A stretch of DNA of 64,000 bases from Neptunomonas concharum. Its GTDB lineage: Bacteria > Pseudomonadota > Gammaproteobacteria > Pseudomonadales > Balneatricaceae. Shown here in pieces: positions 52,447-63,689 of this stretch. Position numbers and translations under genes: made by a program. The notes beneath the pieces were generated by a model. It worked only from the letters and a program-made list of their open reading frames with translations, had not been told where the DNA came from and searched no databases. Location: positions 1,426,001-1,490,000 of the forward strand of contig NZ_CP043869.1 in NCBI RefSeq assembly GCF_008630635.1, given 5' to 3'. Position 1 is the stretch's first letter. Every line of letters begins with the position of its first letter.

Positions 52447-53085
52447 ATGGATTTAAACAACATTCTTACGTTTATTGCAGTGGCCACTTTACTGGTTATC
52501 TCGCCTGGTCCGAATGGGTTTCTTATTGCTAAGACGGTTCCTTTGTCTGGGCATAGGGCAGGGTTGGCAAATGTTGCAGGCTTTGTGGCCGCATTCTATG
52601 TGCATGGCACTTTGTCCATATTTGGCATCTCTATACTCTTGGTGCAATCGGCTAACGCTTTTTTTGTGTTTAAAATGCTAGGAGCTGCTTATTTGATTTG
52701 GCTTGGCTTCAAAGCGCTAAGAAACGCTGTAAGCCAACGTCCATCTGCGACTACAGCACTTAGGGAGCAGTTGAAAAAACCGGCGTCGATACAGAGTGCC
52801 TTTTATGAAGGTTTTTTAACTAATATACTGAATCCTAAAGTGTCAGTATTTTATCTTGCTGCTTTTCCGCAGTTTATGACAGTAGACGGTAGCGCTTTCA
52901 GTGCATACGCGCTTGTAACTGCGCATTCATTAGTCAATGTGATATGGTTTTCGGCTATGGTGTTCACGTTAGCCAAAGTGAAAAATGCCACTAACCACCC
53001 GAAATTTAAAATCTGGTTAAACTCTATAACTGGCATTGTATTTATTGGCTTTGGTACTAAATTGGCGTTGGAAAAGAGCAGCTAA
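52447..53085 (+). CDS. LysE/RhtB-family amino acid exporter
   Basis: A 212-residue membrane transporter of the LysE family with about six hydrophobic segments and the signature VISPGPNGFLIAKTVPLSGHRAGLANVAGFVAAFYVHG at the N-terminus, then AYLIWLGFKALR and GFLTNILNPKVSVFYLAAFPQF. The open frame extends 12 codons upstream, but the ATG at 52447 follows a GGAG site and begins the family N-terminus. It probably exports an amino acid or related metabolite. Confidence 0.92.
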   Translation: MDLNNILTFIAVATLLVISPGPNGFLIAKTVPLSGHRAGLANVAGFVAAFYVHGTLSIFGISILLVQSANAFFVFKMLGAAYLIWLGFKALRNAVSQRPSATTALREQLKKPASIQSAFYEGFLTNILNPKVSVFYLAAFPQFMTVDGSAFSAYALVTAHSLVNVIWFSAMVFTLAKVKNATNHPKFKIWLNSITGIVFIGFGTKLALEKSS

Positions 53086-53126
53086 TAAGTCTCTGTAAAC
53101 AGTCTGGAGCAAAGTGCTAGATCCAA

Positions 53127-53154
53127 AAAGGCCGATACGTTTGTATCGGCCTTT
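53127..53154. terminator. Bidirectional terminator between LysE gene and acyl-CoA synthetase
   Basis: Twelve-base perfect stem AAAGGCCGATAC / GTATCGGCCTTT with a GTTT loop. On the minus strand it is followed by more Ts, so it ends the liu-linked operon. Confidence 0.85.
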
Positions 53155-53181
53155 ATCACAGAGGTGCTCAATAATAGGTGA

Positions 53182-54876
53182 TTAGATATCGTCTAAGCCT
53201 AACTCAGCAATGGATATCTCACGCATTTTGAACTTCTGGATTTTTCCGGTCACGGTCATTGGGAATTCATCCACAAACTTGAAGTAACGCGGGATCTTGA
53301 AGTGGGTGATTTTCCCTTTGCAGAACTCGCGAAGTTGCTCTTCTGTAACTGTGTCCGCTTCAGCCGGGTGAAGTTTAATCCATGCGATCAGTTCTTCACC
53401 GTACTTTTTATCCGGTACACCGGTTACCTGTACATCGGAGATAGCAGGGTGGGTGTATAGGAATTCTTCGATCTCTTTCGGGTAGACGTTCTCACCACCA
53501 CGGATAACCATGTCTTTGATGCGGCCGACGATCTGGATATAGCCCTCGTCGTCCATGGTTGCCAAGTCTTCGGTATGCATCCAGCCGGCAGCGTCAATGG
53601 ATTTACGAGTGGCTTCTTCATTGTTCCAGTATTTCAGCATGACGCTATAACCACGGGTACAGAGCTCACCAATCTCGCCACGAGGGACGATATTGCCAGT
53701 TGCGGCATCGACAATTTTTGTCTCTAAGTGAGGTTGTGTACGACCGACGGTGGTCACGCGCTTGTCGAAGGGATCATCCGCTGCGGTTTGAGTGGAAACC
53801 GGGCTGGTTTCTGTCATGCCGTAAGCGATTTGAACCTCTTCCATGTGCATCTTGTTGTTCACCGCTTTCATAACTTCGGCTGGGCAGATAGAGCCTGCCA
53901 TGATGCCGGTGCGCAGCGTGCTCAGGTCGAAGTTTTTAAAATCAGGGTGATCCAGTTCGGCGATAAACATGGTAGGTACGCCATAAACCGCAGTGGCTTT
54001 CTCTTCTGTGATGGTTTCAAGGACCGTTTTCGGCTCAAAACCTTCATCGGGGTAGATCATTGCCGCGCCGTGAGTGATGCAGCCTAAGTTACCCATCACC
54101 ATACCAAAACAGTGGTAGAGTGGGACGGGGATAATCAGGCGGTCATTCTCAGTAAAGTTCATACTCTCTGCAACGAAATAGCCATTGTTAAGGATATTGT
54201 GGTGGGAGAGGGTGGCTCCTTTCGGGAAGCCTGTGGTACCCGAGGTGTACTGGATATTGATAGGGTCATCGAACTGTAGCTGCGATTGGATATCGGCTAG
54301 CTGCTCAGTAGCAACGTTATCACCCATATTCACGAAATCCGCCCAGCGCCACATACCCGGGTGAGCTTCTTCGGCAAGGTTAATAACACCTTGTAGATAA
54401 GGAAGCTTCATGGATTTTAATTTGCCTTCAGCGGATGCTTTCAGCTCAGGAGCGAGTTCGTATAGCATCTGAGTGTAGTTTGAACTCTTGAAGGTGTCAG
54501 CAGTGACAATGAAACGTGCTTCTGATTGGTTCAGTGCATATTCCAGCTCATGTAAGCGGTAGGCTGGGTTGATGTTAACCAAAATAGCGCCAACCTTAGC
54601 CGTAGCAAACTGAGTAATAGTCCACTCTGCACGGTTCGGTGACCACATACCAATACGATCACCACGTTGGACACCAATAGCCAAAAAAGCGCGTGCGGCT
54701 TGATCCACGGCTTCTTGTAATTGGCGATAGGTATATCGTAACCCCTGATGACGAACGATCAATGCATCGTTGTCTGGGAATGTATTGGCTATCTCATCAA
54801 ATTTATCACCGATCGTCATGCCGATCAGTGGTTTATCGGAGGTTCCGCTTGTGTAACTTGGCAATTTAGTTGTCAT
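53182..54876 (-). CDS. AMP-binding acyl-CoA synthetase
   Basis: A 564-residue ANL-family ligase that activates a carboxylic acid as an acyl-adenylate, then as a CoA thioester. Motifs: P-loop [24 protein letters not shown] (A5-type), and [14 protein letters not shown], the hinge and [37 protein letters not shown], and the C-terminal lysine in [18 protein letters not shown] 54876 after AGGGA is chosen. Being the last gene of the liu cluster it may activate isovalerate, a related branched acid, or acetoacetate. Confidence 0.91.
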   Translation of the reverse strand: MTTKLPSYTSGTSDKPLIGMTIGDKFDEIANTFPDNDALIVRHQGLRYTYRQLQEAVDQAARAFLAIGVQRGDRIGMWSPNRAEWTITQFATAKVGAILVNINPAYRLHELEYALNQSEARFIVTADTFKSSNYTQMLYELAPELKASAEGKLKSMKLPYLQGVINLAEEAHPGMWRWADFVNMGDNVATEQLADIQSQLQFDDPINIQYTSGTTGFPKGATLSHHNILNNGYFVAESMNFTENDRLIIPVPLYHCFGMVMGNLGCITHGAAMIYPDEGFEPKTVLETITEEKATAVYGVPTMFIAELDHPDFKNFDLSTLRTGIMAGSICPAEVMKAVNNKMHMEEVQIAYGMTETSPVSTQTAADDPFDKRVTTVGRTQPHLETKIVDAATGNIVPRGEIGELCTRGYSVMLKYWNNEEATRKSIDAAGWMHTEDLATMDDEGYIQIVGRIKDMVIRGGENVYPKEIEEFLYTHPAISDVQVTGVPDKKYGEELIAWIKLHPAEADTVTEEQLREFCKGKITHFKIPRYFKFVDEFPMTVTGKIQKFKMREISIAELGLDDI

Positions 54877-54920
54877 ATTCAAATCCCTGCAATCTTGTTG
54901 TTATCAGGTATTCCGTCGAT

Positions 54921-55505
54921 TCATTTACCACGATAGCTAGCGTGATACTGAAGATTCGGTTGCATCTCAACGGCGCTGGCAACACGGTTAGTCATGTTGT
55001 AGAAGCCGGTAATATTGGCAATATCCCAAATGCCCTGATCGCTGAATCCCGCGTCTCTTAGGTTTTGTCTGTCAGCTTCGAGAATCTGGTCAGGATGGCG
55101 AGTCAGTTTATCGGCGAAATCCAGCATAGCGCGATGACGTGAGCTAAGCTCTGCTGCGCGATAGTTCATCACCATCAGTTCACCCAAAACAGGGTCACCT
55201 GAGTATTCCCGAATAGCAGCGCCGTGGGCAGTTAAGCAGTAGTAGCAATGATTGACCGAAGAAACGACCACGGCGATCATCTCTTTTTCTAAGGGCGTTA
55301 GCTCGCTTTCACCAAACATAAGTTCGTTATAGAACTTGGAAAAAACGTCTAACTGAGCGGTATTCTGGCTGTAGGCAGCCAGAACATTGGGCACCATACC
55401 TAACTTTTCGTCACACTTGCCAAAGTACTTTTGTACCTCTTCAGGTAACGCATCGCGCTCAGGTATGGGTAGATCCAGCGCAGTAATGTGTGTGGGTTGA
55501 CTCAT
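54921..55505 (-). CDS. Peroxidase-related (AhpD/CMD-like) protein
   Basis: A 194-residue protein of the carboxymuconolactone decarboxylase / AhpD-like superfamily. The redox motif NHCYYCLTAHGAAIRE (CxxC plus following His) near residue 90 is intact, with LTPLEKEMIAVVVSS before it and LLDFADKLTRHP behind. It lies between liuE and the synthetase on the same strand. It probably reduces peroxides or other products formed in the pathway, but the specific function is unknown. Confidence 0.87.
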   Translation of the reverse strand: MSQPTHITALDLPIPERDALPEEVQKYFGKCDEKLGMVPNVLAAYSQNTAQLDVFSKFYNELMFGESELTPLEKEMIAVVVSSVNHCYYCLTAHGAAIREYSGDPVLGELMVMNYRAAELSSRHRAMLDFADKLTRHPDQILEADRQNLRDAGFSDQGIWDIANITGFYNMTNRVASAVEMQPNLQYHASYRGK

Positions 55506-55558
55506 CGTGCTGTGCCTCGTTTATTGTTATTGCCAGCGATAGAGATCTTATCTGTTTT

Positions 55559-56464
55559 CTATTGGTCACACCCGAGGGCGAGACCGACTTTCGATCCGTT
55601 GTTTCGGCCTATTTGTCGGGTTATCCAGTTGCCTATCTCGACAAGTTTATCCAGATCAACCCCTGTTTTTATCCCTAGCCCATTTAGCATGTAGACTACA
55701 TCTTCGGTTGCAACGTTACCGGAAGCGCCTTTTGCATAAGGACAGCCGCCTAAACCTGCAACTGATGTGTCTATGACGCTAATACCATCCTGCATAACGG
55801 CATATAGATTTGCTAGCGCTTGGCCGTATGTGTCGTGGAAGTGAGCTGCCAGTTTCGTTACGGGTACTTCATTGGCGACTCGGGCTAACATCTTGCGCGC
55901 CTTGGTTGGTGTACCAACACCAATAGTATCGCCCAAGGATATTTCGTAACAGCCCATATCCAAAAGTTCACGAGACACTGATGCGACTTGTGCGGGATCG
56001 ATATCCCCTTCATAAGGGCAGCCCAGTACTGTTGATACATAGCCTCGAACACGAATATCGTGCTGCTTGGCGAGTTCAATGACTGGAATAAAGCGGGCAA
56101 GACTTTCGGCAATTGAGCAGTTAATGTTTTTCTGAGAGAAAGATTCAGACGCGGCTCCAAATACCGCAACTTCCTCAACGCCTGCGGCAATGGCTCCTTC
56201 AAGGCCCTTCAGATTAGGGGTGAGCGCAGCATACACCACACCCTCCCGTCGGGAGATACCAGCCATAACCGCGCTGGCATCGCCCATCTGAGGAACCCAT
56301 TTCGGTGAGACAAAGCTTGCCGATTCAATATATTGCATACCGGCATCAGCGAGTCGGTTAATCAGCTCCACTTTAATGTCTGTACTGATAACCGGGCCGC
56401 TTTCATTTTGTAGGCCGTCACGAGGGCCGACTTCTACAATTCTCACTTTCTCGGGCAAACCCAT
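55559..56464 (-). CDS. liuE: Hydroxymethylglutaryl-CoA lyase LiuE
   Basis: LiuE cleaves 3-hydroxy-3-methylglutaryl-CoA to acetyl-CoA and acetoacetate, the last step of leucine breakdown. The 301-residue protein has [15 protein letters not shown] (Arg and Asp of the HMGL active site), [12 protein letters not shown] with metal-binding histidines, and the signature [27 protein letters not shown] with the catalytic Cys. Two bases separate it from liuD. Confidence 0.95.
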   Translation of the reverse strand: MGLPEKVRIVEVGPRDGLQNESGPVISTDIKVELINRLADAGMQYIESASFVSPKWVPQMGDASAVMAGISRREGVVYAALTPNLKGLEGAIAAGVEEVAVFGAASESFSQKNINCSIAESLARFIPVIELAKQHDIRVRGYVSTVLGCPYEGDIDPAQVASVSRELLDMGCYEISLGDTIGVGTPTKARKMLARVANEVPVTKLAAHFHDTYGQALANLYAVMQDGISVIDTSVAGLGGCPYAKGASGNVATEDVVYMLNGLGIKTGVDLDKLVEIGNWITRQIGRNNGSKVGLALGCDQ

Positions 56465-56466
56465 GA

Positions 56467-58461
56467 TTAGGCCTCCTCTTCATCCGCTGCTGTGACGGCG
56501 ACGAGTGCTGCGCCATCAGATACGAGTTCACCTTCGGCGAAGAAAATTTCAGCAACGACGCCATCATGAGGCGCTTTAATGCTGTGTTCCATTTTCATCG
56601 CTTCCATGATTACCAGTGTATCGCCTTCAGCGACAGATTGGCCAACCTCAACCAAAACGGCAACAATCGCGCCGTTCATCGGTGCGGTTAGCGAGCCGCC
56701 ATCAGCTTGATCGTTTTCATCAAACGTATGACGGAACAGCTGGCATTGGAACTGGCTACCTTCACGGAACAGGGTCAGGTTATCACCGGCCATGTGGCCG
56801 TGGATGCTTAGACGATGGCCGTTAATCACAGCGCGAAGATGATCATCATCCAACGAAGCAGAAACGTTGAAGGTTGCATCATCAACCGTGATTTCATAAC
56901 CAGTGGTGTGTTCTAACACGCTGACTTTGTGGCTTTCACCTTCCACAGTCCATTCGAGCGGGCGCGCATAATTTGCGTTTAAGCGCCAGCTGGTTTGCTG
57001 GTTAAACGGTGAATATGGGTCACCTTTTACTGGGTTGCTCTGGCGCTCTTTCTCCAGCAGAAAGCTGGTGGCTAAGGCTAGCTGGCTCTGAACATCAACT
57101 TTTGCTTCTGGGAAAAGCAGATCGTTATGTTTCTCAATGAACCCTGTATCCAGTTCTTCGTCACGGAAAGGTTTGCTGTCTGCCAGATGGCGCAAGAATC
57201 CAATGTTGGTTTTCATACCACCGATGCGATAAGACTCCAGTGCATGTACCATGCGATTGATCGCTTGCTCACGGCTTTCATCCCATACGATCAGTTTAGC
57301 GATCATGGGGTCGTAATAAACGCTAACTTCATCGCCTTCAATGACACCGGTATCGACACGAACGTTGCCGTTCTCATCAGGTGTTCTCAGGTAGTGTAGA
57401 GTACCTGTTACGGGTAAGAAGTCATTATCCGGATCTTCTGCATAAACACGGGCTTCCAGTGCATGGCCGCGGATTTGGATTTGATCCTGCTGCTGAGGAA
57501 TCACTTCTCCGTCGGCAATACGCAGCTGCCATTCTACCAAGTCTTGACCTGTGATCATTTCAGTAACAGGGTGCTCTACCTGTAAACGCGTGTTCATTTC
57601 CATGAAGTAGAAAGAGCCATCTTCGTCATACAGGAACTCAACAGTACCTGCGCCGACATAGTCGATGGCTTTTGCTGCTGCAACGGCTGCTTCACCCATT
57701 GCTTTACGGGTTTCGTCAGCTAGACCTGGAGCAGGTGCTTCTTCGATCACTTTCTGGTGGCGACGTTGAACAGAGCAATCGCGCTCTGCCAAGTAAACAC
57801 CGTTGCCGTGATGATCGCAAAATACCTGAATCTCGACGTGGCGAGGCTTAGTTAAATAACGCTCAATGAGCATATCCGGGTTGCCAAAGGCGTTTTGCGA
57901 TTCACGTTGAGCGGCGGCTAATGCAGAGTCGAATTCATCAATATTGTTGACGACACGCATCCCTTTACCACCACCGCCAGCAATGGCTTTTAGTAGCAAT
58001 GGAAAGCCGCATTTCTCTGCTTCAGCTTTTAATAATGCAGGGGTTTGATCTGCACCATGATAGCCGGGTACGAGAGGTACATTGGCTTTTTCCATGATCG
58101 CTTTAGCAGCAGATTTTGAGCCCATTGCCGCAATAGCAGAAGCGGGTGGGCCAATAAATACAATGCCGTTTTCTTCACAGGCGTTAGCAAAGCCAGTGTT
58201 TTCTGATAGGAAACCATAGCCCGGGTGAATTGCTTGAGCACCTGATTGTAATGCGATTTCAATAATCTTATCGGCGCGCAAATAACTTTCACTGCTTGGC
58301 GCAGGACCAAGTAAAAAAGCTTCATCTGCCATCGCAACATGGCGAGCATTACGGTCGGCTTCAGAATAGACCGCGACACAACGAATACCCAACCGGTGAG
58401 CGGTTTGAATAACCCGGCAGGCGATTTCGCCACGGTTTGCAATTAATATCTTGCTGAACAT
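56467..58461 (-). CDS. liuD: Methylcrotonyl-CoA carboxylase biotin subunit LiuD
   Basis: This is the alpha subunit of 3-methylcrotonyl-CoA carboxylase. The 664-residue protein has the biotin carboxylase fold ([13 protein letters not shown] at the start; [13 protein letters not shown]-grasp loop; EVQVFCD-type and [14 protein letters not shown] motifs) and a C-terminal biotinyl domain with the attachment lysine in [13 protein letters not shown] near residue 626. Works with LiuB. It lies seven bases after liuC. Confidence 0.96.
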   Translation of the reverse strand: MFSKILIANRGEIACRVIQTAHRLGIRCVAVYSEADRNARHVAMADEAFLLGPAPSSESYLRADKIIEIALQSGAQAIHPGYGFLSENTGFANACEENGIVFIGPPASAIAAMGSKSAAKAIMEKANVPLVPGYHGADQTPALLKAEAEKCGFPLLLKAIAGGGGKGMRVVNNIDEFDSALAAAQRESQNAFGNPDMLIERYLTKPRHVEIQVFCDHHGNGVYLAERDCSVQRRHQKVIEEAPAPGLADETRKAMGEAAVAAAKAIDYVGAGTVEFLYDEDGSFYFMEMNTRLQVEHPVTEMITGQDLVEWQLRIADGEVIPQQQDQIQIRGHALEARVYAEDPDNDFLPVTGTLHYLRTPDENGNVRVDTGVIEGDEVSVYYDPMIAKLIVWDESREQAINRMVHALESYRIGGMKTNIGFLRHLADSKPFRDEELDTGFIEKHNDLLFPEAKVDVQSQLALATSFLLEKERQSNPVKGDPYSPFNQQTSWRLNANYARPLEWTVEGESHKVSVLEHTTGYEITVDDATFNVSASLDDDHLRAVINGHRLSIHGHMAGDNLTLFREGSQFQCQLFRHTFDENDQADGGSLTAPMNGAIVAVLVEVGQSVAEGDTLVIMEAMKMEHSIKAPHDGVVAEIFFAEGELVSDGAALVAVTAADEEEA

Positions 58462-58467
58462 AGTGAC

Positions 58468-59265
58468 TTACTCCTGAATCCAGTTTGGTTTGCGTTTTTC
58501 TAGGAAAGAGCTAAGTCCTTCCTGTCCTTCTGTGCTGACGCGGATATCGGCAATACGTTTTGCTGTATCGTCGATTACCGCCTGATCAATCACTTTGGAA
58601 CTCACCGCAAAGATCAGATCTTTAGCAGCACGCATACCTTGTGGGCTGTTTCTGCGTAGTGTGGCAGTGATGCGGGCGCAAGCGTCGTCAAACAGATCTG
58701 CTGTAGCGACAACTTCATGAACCAGCCCAAATGTTTTTGCTGTATTTGCAGAGAAAGCTTCTGCTGTTAGGAAGAAGCGACGGGACTGACGCTCGCCAAT
58801 GGCTCTCACTACATAAGGGCTAATAACTGCGGGAATCAGCCCAATTTTTACTTCGCTTAAGCAAAATTGAGCATCTTCAGATGCAATGACGATATCGCAG
58901 CAAGCAGCTAGCCCGACGGCTCCACCGTAAGCGGCACCTTGGACAAGTCCGATAGTGGGTTTGCTCAGGTTGTTTAATCTCTCCATCAATTTTGCTAAAC
59001 GTCCAGCGTCTTGCAAATTTTCCTGATGGGAGTTTTTTGCCATGCGCTTCATCCATGCAAGATCAGCACCAGCAGAGAAGTTTTTGCCATTGGATCGCAG
59101 GATCAATACACGAATGTTGTCATTCGTATCAACATGCTCAAGTTGGCTGATCAAACTTTCAATAATCTGATCATCAAAAGCATTGTGTACTTCCGGGCGG
59201 TTCAGAATGAGTTCGGCAATACCGTTGTCATTTTGGCGCAGGAGTACATGATTATTATCGGTCAT
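58468..59265 (-). CDS. liuC: 3-methylglutaconyl-CoA hydratase LiuC
   Basis: LiuC hydrates 3-methylglutaconyl-CoA to HMG-CoA. The 265-residue crotonase-fold enzyme shows SAGADLAWMKRMA (CoA-carbonyl binding), GAAYGGAVGLAACCDIVIASEDAQFCLSEVKIGLIPAVISPYVV with the oxyanion-hole glycines and the catalytic Glu. Open frame runs upstream into liuB, but the ATG at 59265, six bases after AGGAG, is the likely start; a tandem ATG lies just before it. Confidence 0.94.
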   Translation of the reverse strand: MTDNNHVLLRQNDNGIAELILNRPEVHNAFDDQIIESLISQLEHVDTNDNIRVLILRSNGKNFSAGADLAWMKRMAKNSHQENLQDAGRLAKLMERLNNLSKPTIGLVQGAAYGGAVGLAACCDIVIASEDAQFCLSEVKIGLIPAVISPYVVRAIGERQSRRFFLTAEAFSANTAKTFGLVHEVVATADLFDDACARITATLRRNSPQGMRAAKDLIFAVSSKVIDQAVIDDTAKRIADIRVSTEGQEGLSSFLEKRKPNWIQE

Positions 59266-59275
59266 CATGATCTCC

Positions 59276-60883
59276 TTACATGCGGAAGACGCCGAAGCGT
59301 GTTTCACCAACCGGTTTGTTCAGTGCTGCAGAAAGCCCCATGCCGATCACTTCGCGGGTCTGAGCAGGGTCTATAACACCGTCATCCCATAGTCGGGCAG
59401 ATGCGTAGTAAGGGTGGCCTTGGTGTTCATACGTTTCGACGATGGGCTTTTTAAACGCAGCTTCAGCTTCGGCTGACCACTCTTCACCTTTACGCTCTTT
59501 ACCATCGCGTGTGACGGTTGCCAGTACGCCTGCTGCTTGTTCGCCACCCATAACGGAGATGCGCGCGTTTGGCCACATCCATAGGAAGTTAGGGCTATAG
59601 GCACGGCCACACATGCCGTAGTTACCTGCACCAAATGAGCCGCCAATTAATACGGTCAATTTAGGGACTTCTGCACAAGCAACCGCAGTTACCAGTTTGG
59701 CGCCATGTTTGGCGATCCCTTCTGCTTCATATTTCTGCCCAACCATGAAGCCTGTGATATTTTGCAGGAATAGAAGAGGGATTTTTCTCTGACAGCAAAG
59801 CTCAATGAAGTGAGCGCCTTTTTGTGCGGATTCGCTAAAAAGAATACCGTTGTTAGCAATGATACCTACTGGATAGCCGAAAATATGTGCAAACCCGGTG
59901 ACGAGTGTTGTACCGTAGTTCTTTTTGAATTCGTCAAAGTTAGAACCGTCAACAATACGAGCGATCACTTCACGCACATCAAAGGGCTTTTTAAGATCTG
60001 TACCGACAATGCCGTACAGTTCTTCAGCAGGGTAGAGCGGCGCTTCAACTGGCTTGATATCCAGATTGATCTCTTTCTTGCGGTTTAAGTTAGAAACCAC
60101 TGTGCGAGCAATCTGCAGGGCGTGCTGGTCATTCTCTGCGTAATGGTCGGCAACGCCTGACACTTTACAGTGAACATCGGCGCCCCCTAAATCTTCTGCA
60201 CTCACGACTTCCCCAGTTGCTGCTTTTACCAACGGGGGGCCTGCGAGAAAGATCGTACCTTGGTTGCGTACGATAATCGATTCATCCGCCATGGCTGGTA
60301 CGTATGCACCACCGGCTGTACACAAGCCCATCACTACCGCGATTTGAGGAATGCCTTTCGAGGACATACGTGCCTGATTGTAGAAGATACGGCCAAAATG
60401 ATCGCGGTCAGGGAATACATCGTCTTGCTGAGGTAAGTTGGCACCACCCGAGTCAACCAGATAAATACAAGGCAGGTGATTTTGCTCAGCAATTTCTTGA
60501 GCACGAAGATGCTTTTTAACCGTTAGCGGGTAGTATGTGCCACCTTTAACCGTGGCATCGTTGGCGATAATCATACACTCGCGGCCTGATACGCGGCCAA
60601 TACCTGTGATAATCCCTGCCGCCGGAATCACGTCTTCGTACACTTTGTAAGCGGCCATTTGCGAGAGTTCTAAAAACGCAGAGCCCGGATCAATCAATGT
60701 GTTAATGCGGTCGCGAGGTAGAAGCTTACCACGGGAGGTGTGGCGCTCTTGATAAGATGGGCCACCACCTTGCTCAATGGTAGCGACCTGCTCGCGCAGA
60801 TCTTGCACAGCGACTGACATCATTTCATGGCGTGAAACAAAATCTTCAGCCCTTGGGTTTATTTTGGATTGAATAATAGACAT
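59276..60883 (-). CDS. liuB: Methylcrotonyl-CoA carboxylase carboxyltransferase subunit LiuB
   Basis: The beta subunit transfers carboxyl from biotin to 3-methylcrotonyl-CoA. The 535-residue protein contains [78 protein letters not shown], and [25 protein letters not shown], all typical of the family. A stem-loop (60902-60924) lies between it and liuA. Confidence 0.96.
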   Translation of the reverse strand: MSIIQSKINPRAEDFVSRHEMMSVAVQDLREQVATIEQGGGPSYQERHTSRGKLLPRDRINTLIDPGSAFLELSQMAAYKVYEDVIPAAGIITGIGRVSGRECMIIANDATVKGGTYYPLTVKKHLRAQEIAEQNHLPCIYLVDSGGANLPQQDDVFPDRDHFGRIFYNQARMSSKGIPQIAVVMGLCTAGGAYVPAMADESIIVRNQGTIFLAGPPLVKAATGEVVSAEDLGGADVHCKVSGVADHYAENDQHALQIARTVVSNLNRKKEINLDIKPVEAPLYPAEELYGIVGTDLKKPFDVREVIARIVDGSNFDEFKKNYGTTLVTGFAHIFGYPVGIIANNGILFSESAQKGAHFIELCCQRKIPLLFLQNITGFMVGQKYEAEGIAKHGAKLVTAVACAEVPKLTVLIGGSFGAGNYGMCGRAYSPNFLWMWPNARISVMGGEQAAGVLATVTRDGKERKGEEWSAEAEAAFKKPIVETYEHQGHPYYASARLWDDGVIDPAQTREVIGMGLSAALNKPVGETRFGVFRM

Positions 60884-60901
60884 AAGCTGCCCTCATCAGA
60901 C

Positions 60902-60924
60902 CCTGTTACGGTTGGTGTAACAGG
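60902..60924 (-). other. Stem-loop between liuA and liuB
   Basis: CCTGTTAC / GTAACAGG arms, 7-base loop. On the transcribed (minus) strand it precedes liuB and is not followed by a T-run, so it could be an mRNA stabiliser or processing site and not a strong terminator. Confidence 0.6.
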
Positions 60925-60963
60925 ATCTTTTTAATTCTTATTAATGGAAGGTGAGGTGGTCGC

Positions 60964-62139
60964 TTACTTGTTAAGGTAAAGTTCGCGACCAATCAGCATT
61001 CGACGGATTTCAGAAGTACCGGCGCCGATTTCATAAAGTTTTGCGTCACGCAGCAGACGGCCTGTCGGGAATTCGTTGATATAGCCGTTGCCACCCAATA
61101 GCTGAATCGCGTCCAGTGCAATTTTGGTAGCCATTTCTGCTGAATAAAGAATACAGCCTGCTGCATCTTTACGAGACGTTTCACCACGCTCAGCCGCCAT
61201 GCCATTGATGTAAACATAAGATTTAGAGGCATTCATCAGTGTATACATATCGGCAATTTTGCCTTGTACAAGTTCGAATTCACCAATCGGTTGGCCAAAC
61301 TGCTGACGATCACGGATGTAAGGTACACAAATATCCATCGCCGCCTGCATGATACCCAATGGTCCGCCAGACAAAACCAAACGCTCATAATCCAAACCAC
61401 TCATCAGAACTTTAACGCCGCCGTTAAGTTCGCCTAGAATATTTTCTTTAGGCACAGGGCAGTCCTGAAAAACCAGTTCGCATGTGTTGGAGCCGCGCAT
61501 ACCCAGCTTGTCTAATTTTTGGTGGCGAGAGAAGCCTGGGAAGTCGCGCTCTACGATAAAGGCTGTGATACCACGAGGGCCTGCCTGAATGTCTGTCTTG
61601 GCATAGATAACATAAGTGTTGGCATCAGGACCGTTAGTGATCCACATCTTGTTGCCGTTCAGCAGATAATGATCGCCATTATCGCGTGCGGTTAATTTCA
61701 TTGATACAACATCAGAGCCTGCGTTCGGTTCAGACATTGCCAATGCGCCGATGTGCTCGCCGCTGATCAGTTTAGGCAGGTACTTAAGCTTTTGCTCGTG
61801 GGTGCCGTTACGATGAATTTGGTTTACACACAGGTTGGAGTGTGCGCCGTAAGATAAACCTACAGAAGCGGATGCACGACTAATCTCTTCCATGGCAATA
61901 ATATGCGCAAGATAGCCCATACCTACACCGCCGTATTCCTCTTTGACTGTGATACCTAGCAGGCCCATATCACCGAATTTGCGCCACAAGTCGTTGGGGA
62001 ACTCATTGTCGTGGTCAATTTGTTCTGCGCGTGGCGCAATTTCTTGCGCGGCGAAGCTGTTGATTTGCTCACGCAGCATGTCAATTGTTTCGCCAAGTCC
62101 AAAGTTTAGTTCTGTGTATTGTGAAATCATCTGTGACAT
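60964..62139 (-). CDS. liuA: Isovaleryl-CoA dehydrogenase LiuA
   Basis: LiuA oxidises isovaleryl-CoA to 3-methylcrotonyl-CoA with FAD, second step after transamination in leucine catabolism. The 391-residue acyl-CoA dehydrogenase has [34 protein letters not shown], the [22 protein letters not shown] block, and [42 protein letters not shown] at the C-terminus. The catalytic Glu is in the GLDYERL stretch as in other isovaleryl-CoA dehydrogenases. Confidence 0.96.
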   Translation of the reverse strand: MSQMISQYTELNFGLGETIDMLREQINSFAAQEIAPRAEQIDHDNEFPNDLWRKFGDMGLLGITVKEEYGGVGMGYLAHIIAMEEISRASASVGLSYGAHSNLCVNQIHRNGTHEQKLKYLPKLISGEHIGALAMSEPNAGSDVVSMKLTARDNGDHYLLNGNKMWITNGPDANTYVIYAKTDIQAGPRGITAFIVERDFPGFSRHQKLDKLGMRGSNTCELVFQDCPVPKENILGELNGGVKVLMSGLDYERLVLSGGPLGIMQAAMDICVPYIRDRQQFGQPIGEFELVQGKIADMYTLMNASKSYVYINGMAAERGETSRKDAAGCILYSAEMATKIALDAIQLLGGNGYINEFPTGRLLRDAKLYEIGAGTSEIRRMLIGRELYLNK

Positions 62140-62172
62140 CCTTACTGTTTGCTTATTCCTGTCTGACGGTTG

Positions 62173-62589
62173 TCAGGCTGAATTTGCTTTTTGTTGTTTT
62201 TTGCTCGCTAGTTCCTTAAGTGCTTCAGTACAACGAGTTTCTGCACTTTCCAGTTCTAGCTGAACCATTGCGATATCGTTTAATTGCTGTTCAAGCGCCA
62301 TCTTCCGCTCAGTGATTTTGTTGAGCAGAAGCTTTAACTGCTTCTCGCTGCCGGACAACGTTTCATCCCATAAATCAAAAAGCTCTTTGGTCTCTGCAAG
62401 CGAAAACCCTAAACGCTTGCCTCTGAGTATGAGCTTTAAACGAACTCTGTCCTGGCGGCTATAAATACGTGTTTGCCCTCGGCGTCGAGGAGCGAGCAAA
62501 CCTTGGTCTTCATAAAAGCGAATGCTACGGGTGGTAACATCAAATTCGCTGGCTAGCTCGCTAATTGAATATGTCGCCTTCTTTTCCAT
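62173..62589 (-). CDS. liuR: MerR-family regulator LiuR
   Basis: LiuR controls leucine/isovalerate degradation in gammaproteobacteria. The 138-residue protein has a MerR-type winged helix (YSISELASEFDVTTRSIRFYEDQGLLAPRRRGQTRIYSRQDRVRLKLILRGKRLGFSLAETKELFDLW) followed by a dimerisation coiled coil (about 85-120). No metal- or drug-binding C-domain. It heads the liu operon, and TTTACG...CGTAAA palindromes occur on both sides of it. Confidence 0.93.
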   Translation of the reverse strand: MEKKATYSISELASEFDVTTRSIRFYEDQGLLAPRRRGQTRIYSRQDRVRLKLILRGKRLGFSLAETKELFDLWDETLSGSEKQLKLLLNKITERKMALEQQLNDIAMVQLELESAETRCTEALKELASKKQQKANSA

Positions 62590-62630
62590 AAATATATCTA
62601 CTATGCTTGATCAGGTTAATTTAGCGGAAG

Positions 62631-62646
62631 TTTACGTAAACGTAAA
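62631..62646 (-). promoter_or_regulatory. LiuR operator in front of liuR
   Basis: TTTACGTAAACGTAAA: arms TTTACGT and ACGTAAA around AA, 41 bases upstream of the liuR start. This matches the MerR/LiuR type of palindrome. Confidence 0.77.
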
Positions 62647-62808
62647 GTAGCAAAGAGGTGTAGTGAAATTATATCATGATTCTTTTTTCAATGGTTAACC
62701 GTATGAAATATATGAATAAAATGGGGTTTTTGGGGGTGTTTTATGGAGTGTTGCTACCAAAGTAGTACTTGGCTTCCAGTAAGGGAAATTGCTAATTTCT
62801 AAAGACAG

Positions 62809-62824
62809 CTTACGAATACGTAAG
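62809..62824 (+). promoter_or_regulatory. Second LiuR-like operator in front of livG
   Basis: CTTACGAATACGTAAG, arms CTTACGA and ACGTAAG around AT. Same spacing and nearly the same arms as the site in front of liuR. Confidence 0.7.
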
Positions 62825-62876
62825 TTAAGCCGTGCAGCCGAAGCTGCAAAATAAGAACAAAAGAGGCTTATTCCGC

Positions 62877-63689
62877 ATGAGTGCAGATTATGTTCTGGAA
62901 ACCCGGAATCTGATAAAAGAATTCAAAGGGTTCACTGCTGTTGATGATGTGAATCTTAAAGTTGAGCGAGGCACAATCCACGCGCTTATCGGCCCTAATG
63001 GTGCTGGTAAGACAACGGTATTTAACTTGCTGACTAAGTTCCTAACACCTACCACCGGTACGATCTTGTTTAACGGTGAGGATATTACCTCGATGAAATC
63101 TGCGGCAATTGCTCGTAAGGGAATTGTGCGCTCATTTCAAATCTCGGCGGTCTTCCCGCATCTTAGCGTGTTGGAAAATGTCAGGATTGCATTGCAGCGT
63201 AAAGAGGGTAATAGCTTCCATTTTTGGAAGTCTGAAAAAGTTCTCGATAAGTTAAATGATCGTGCTTTAGAGCTGCTGGATGAGGTTGGCTTAAAAGACT
63301 ATGCCAATGCGATTACAGTCGACCTTCCCTATGGGCGTAAGCGTGCATTAGAGATTGCGACTACCTTGGCGCTTGATCCAGAAATGCTATTGCTGGACGA
63401 GCCTACCCAAGGTATGGGCCACGAAGATGTGGGTGTAGTTGCTGATCTTATTAAGAAAGTCTCTGCAAATCGTACCATTCTTATGGTTGAGCATAATTTG
63501 CACGTGGTTGCGAAACTTGCCGATAAGATCACTGTATTGCAGCGTGGCGCTATCCTCACAGAAGGTACCTATGAAACGGTATCTCAAGATCCACAGGTTC
63601 GTGAGGCCTATATGGGTGTTGAGGCTGATGATGAGGTTGCTAATGCGATCGCAGCAGAAAGTGCAGCAGAGAAGGAGGCGAAGGCATGA
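62877..63689 (+). CDS. livG: Branched-chain amino-acid-type ABC transporter ATPase LivG
   Basis: First ATPase of a HAAT-type importer. The 270-residue protein has Walker A GPNGAGKTT (about 37-45), NLLTKFLTPTTGTI, signature LPYGRKRALEIATTLA, Walker B EMLLLDEPTQGM and the switch His in ILMVEHNLHVV. The open frame upstream of 62877 begins with an unsupported GTG; the ATG is in MSADYVLETRNLIKEF, the normal start. Overlaps livF by four bases. Confidence 0.93.
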   Translation: MSADYVLETRNLIKEFKGFTAVDDVNLKVERGTIHALIGPNGAGKTTVFNLLTKFLTPTTGTILFNGEDITSMKSAAIARKGIVRSFQISAVFPHLSVLENVRIALQRKEGNSFHFWKSEKVLDKLNDRALELLDEVGLKDYANAITVDLPYGRKRALEIATTLALDPEMLLLDEPTQGMGHEDVGVVADLIKKVSANRTILMVEHNLHVVAKLADKITVLQRGAILTEGTYETVSQDPQVREAYMGVEADDEVANAIAAESAAEKEAKA

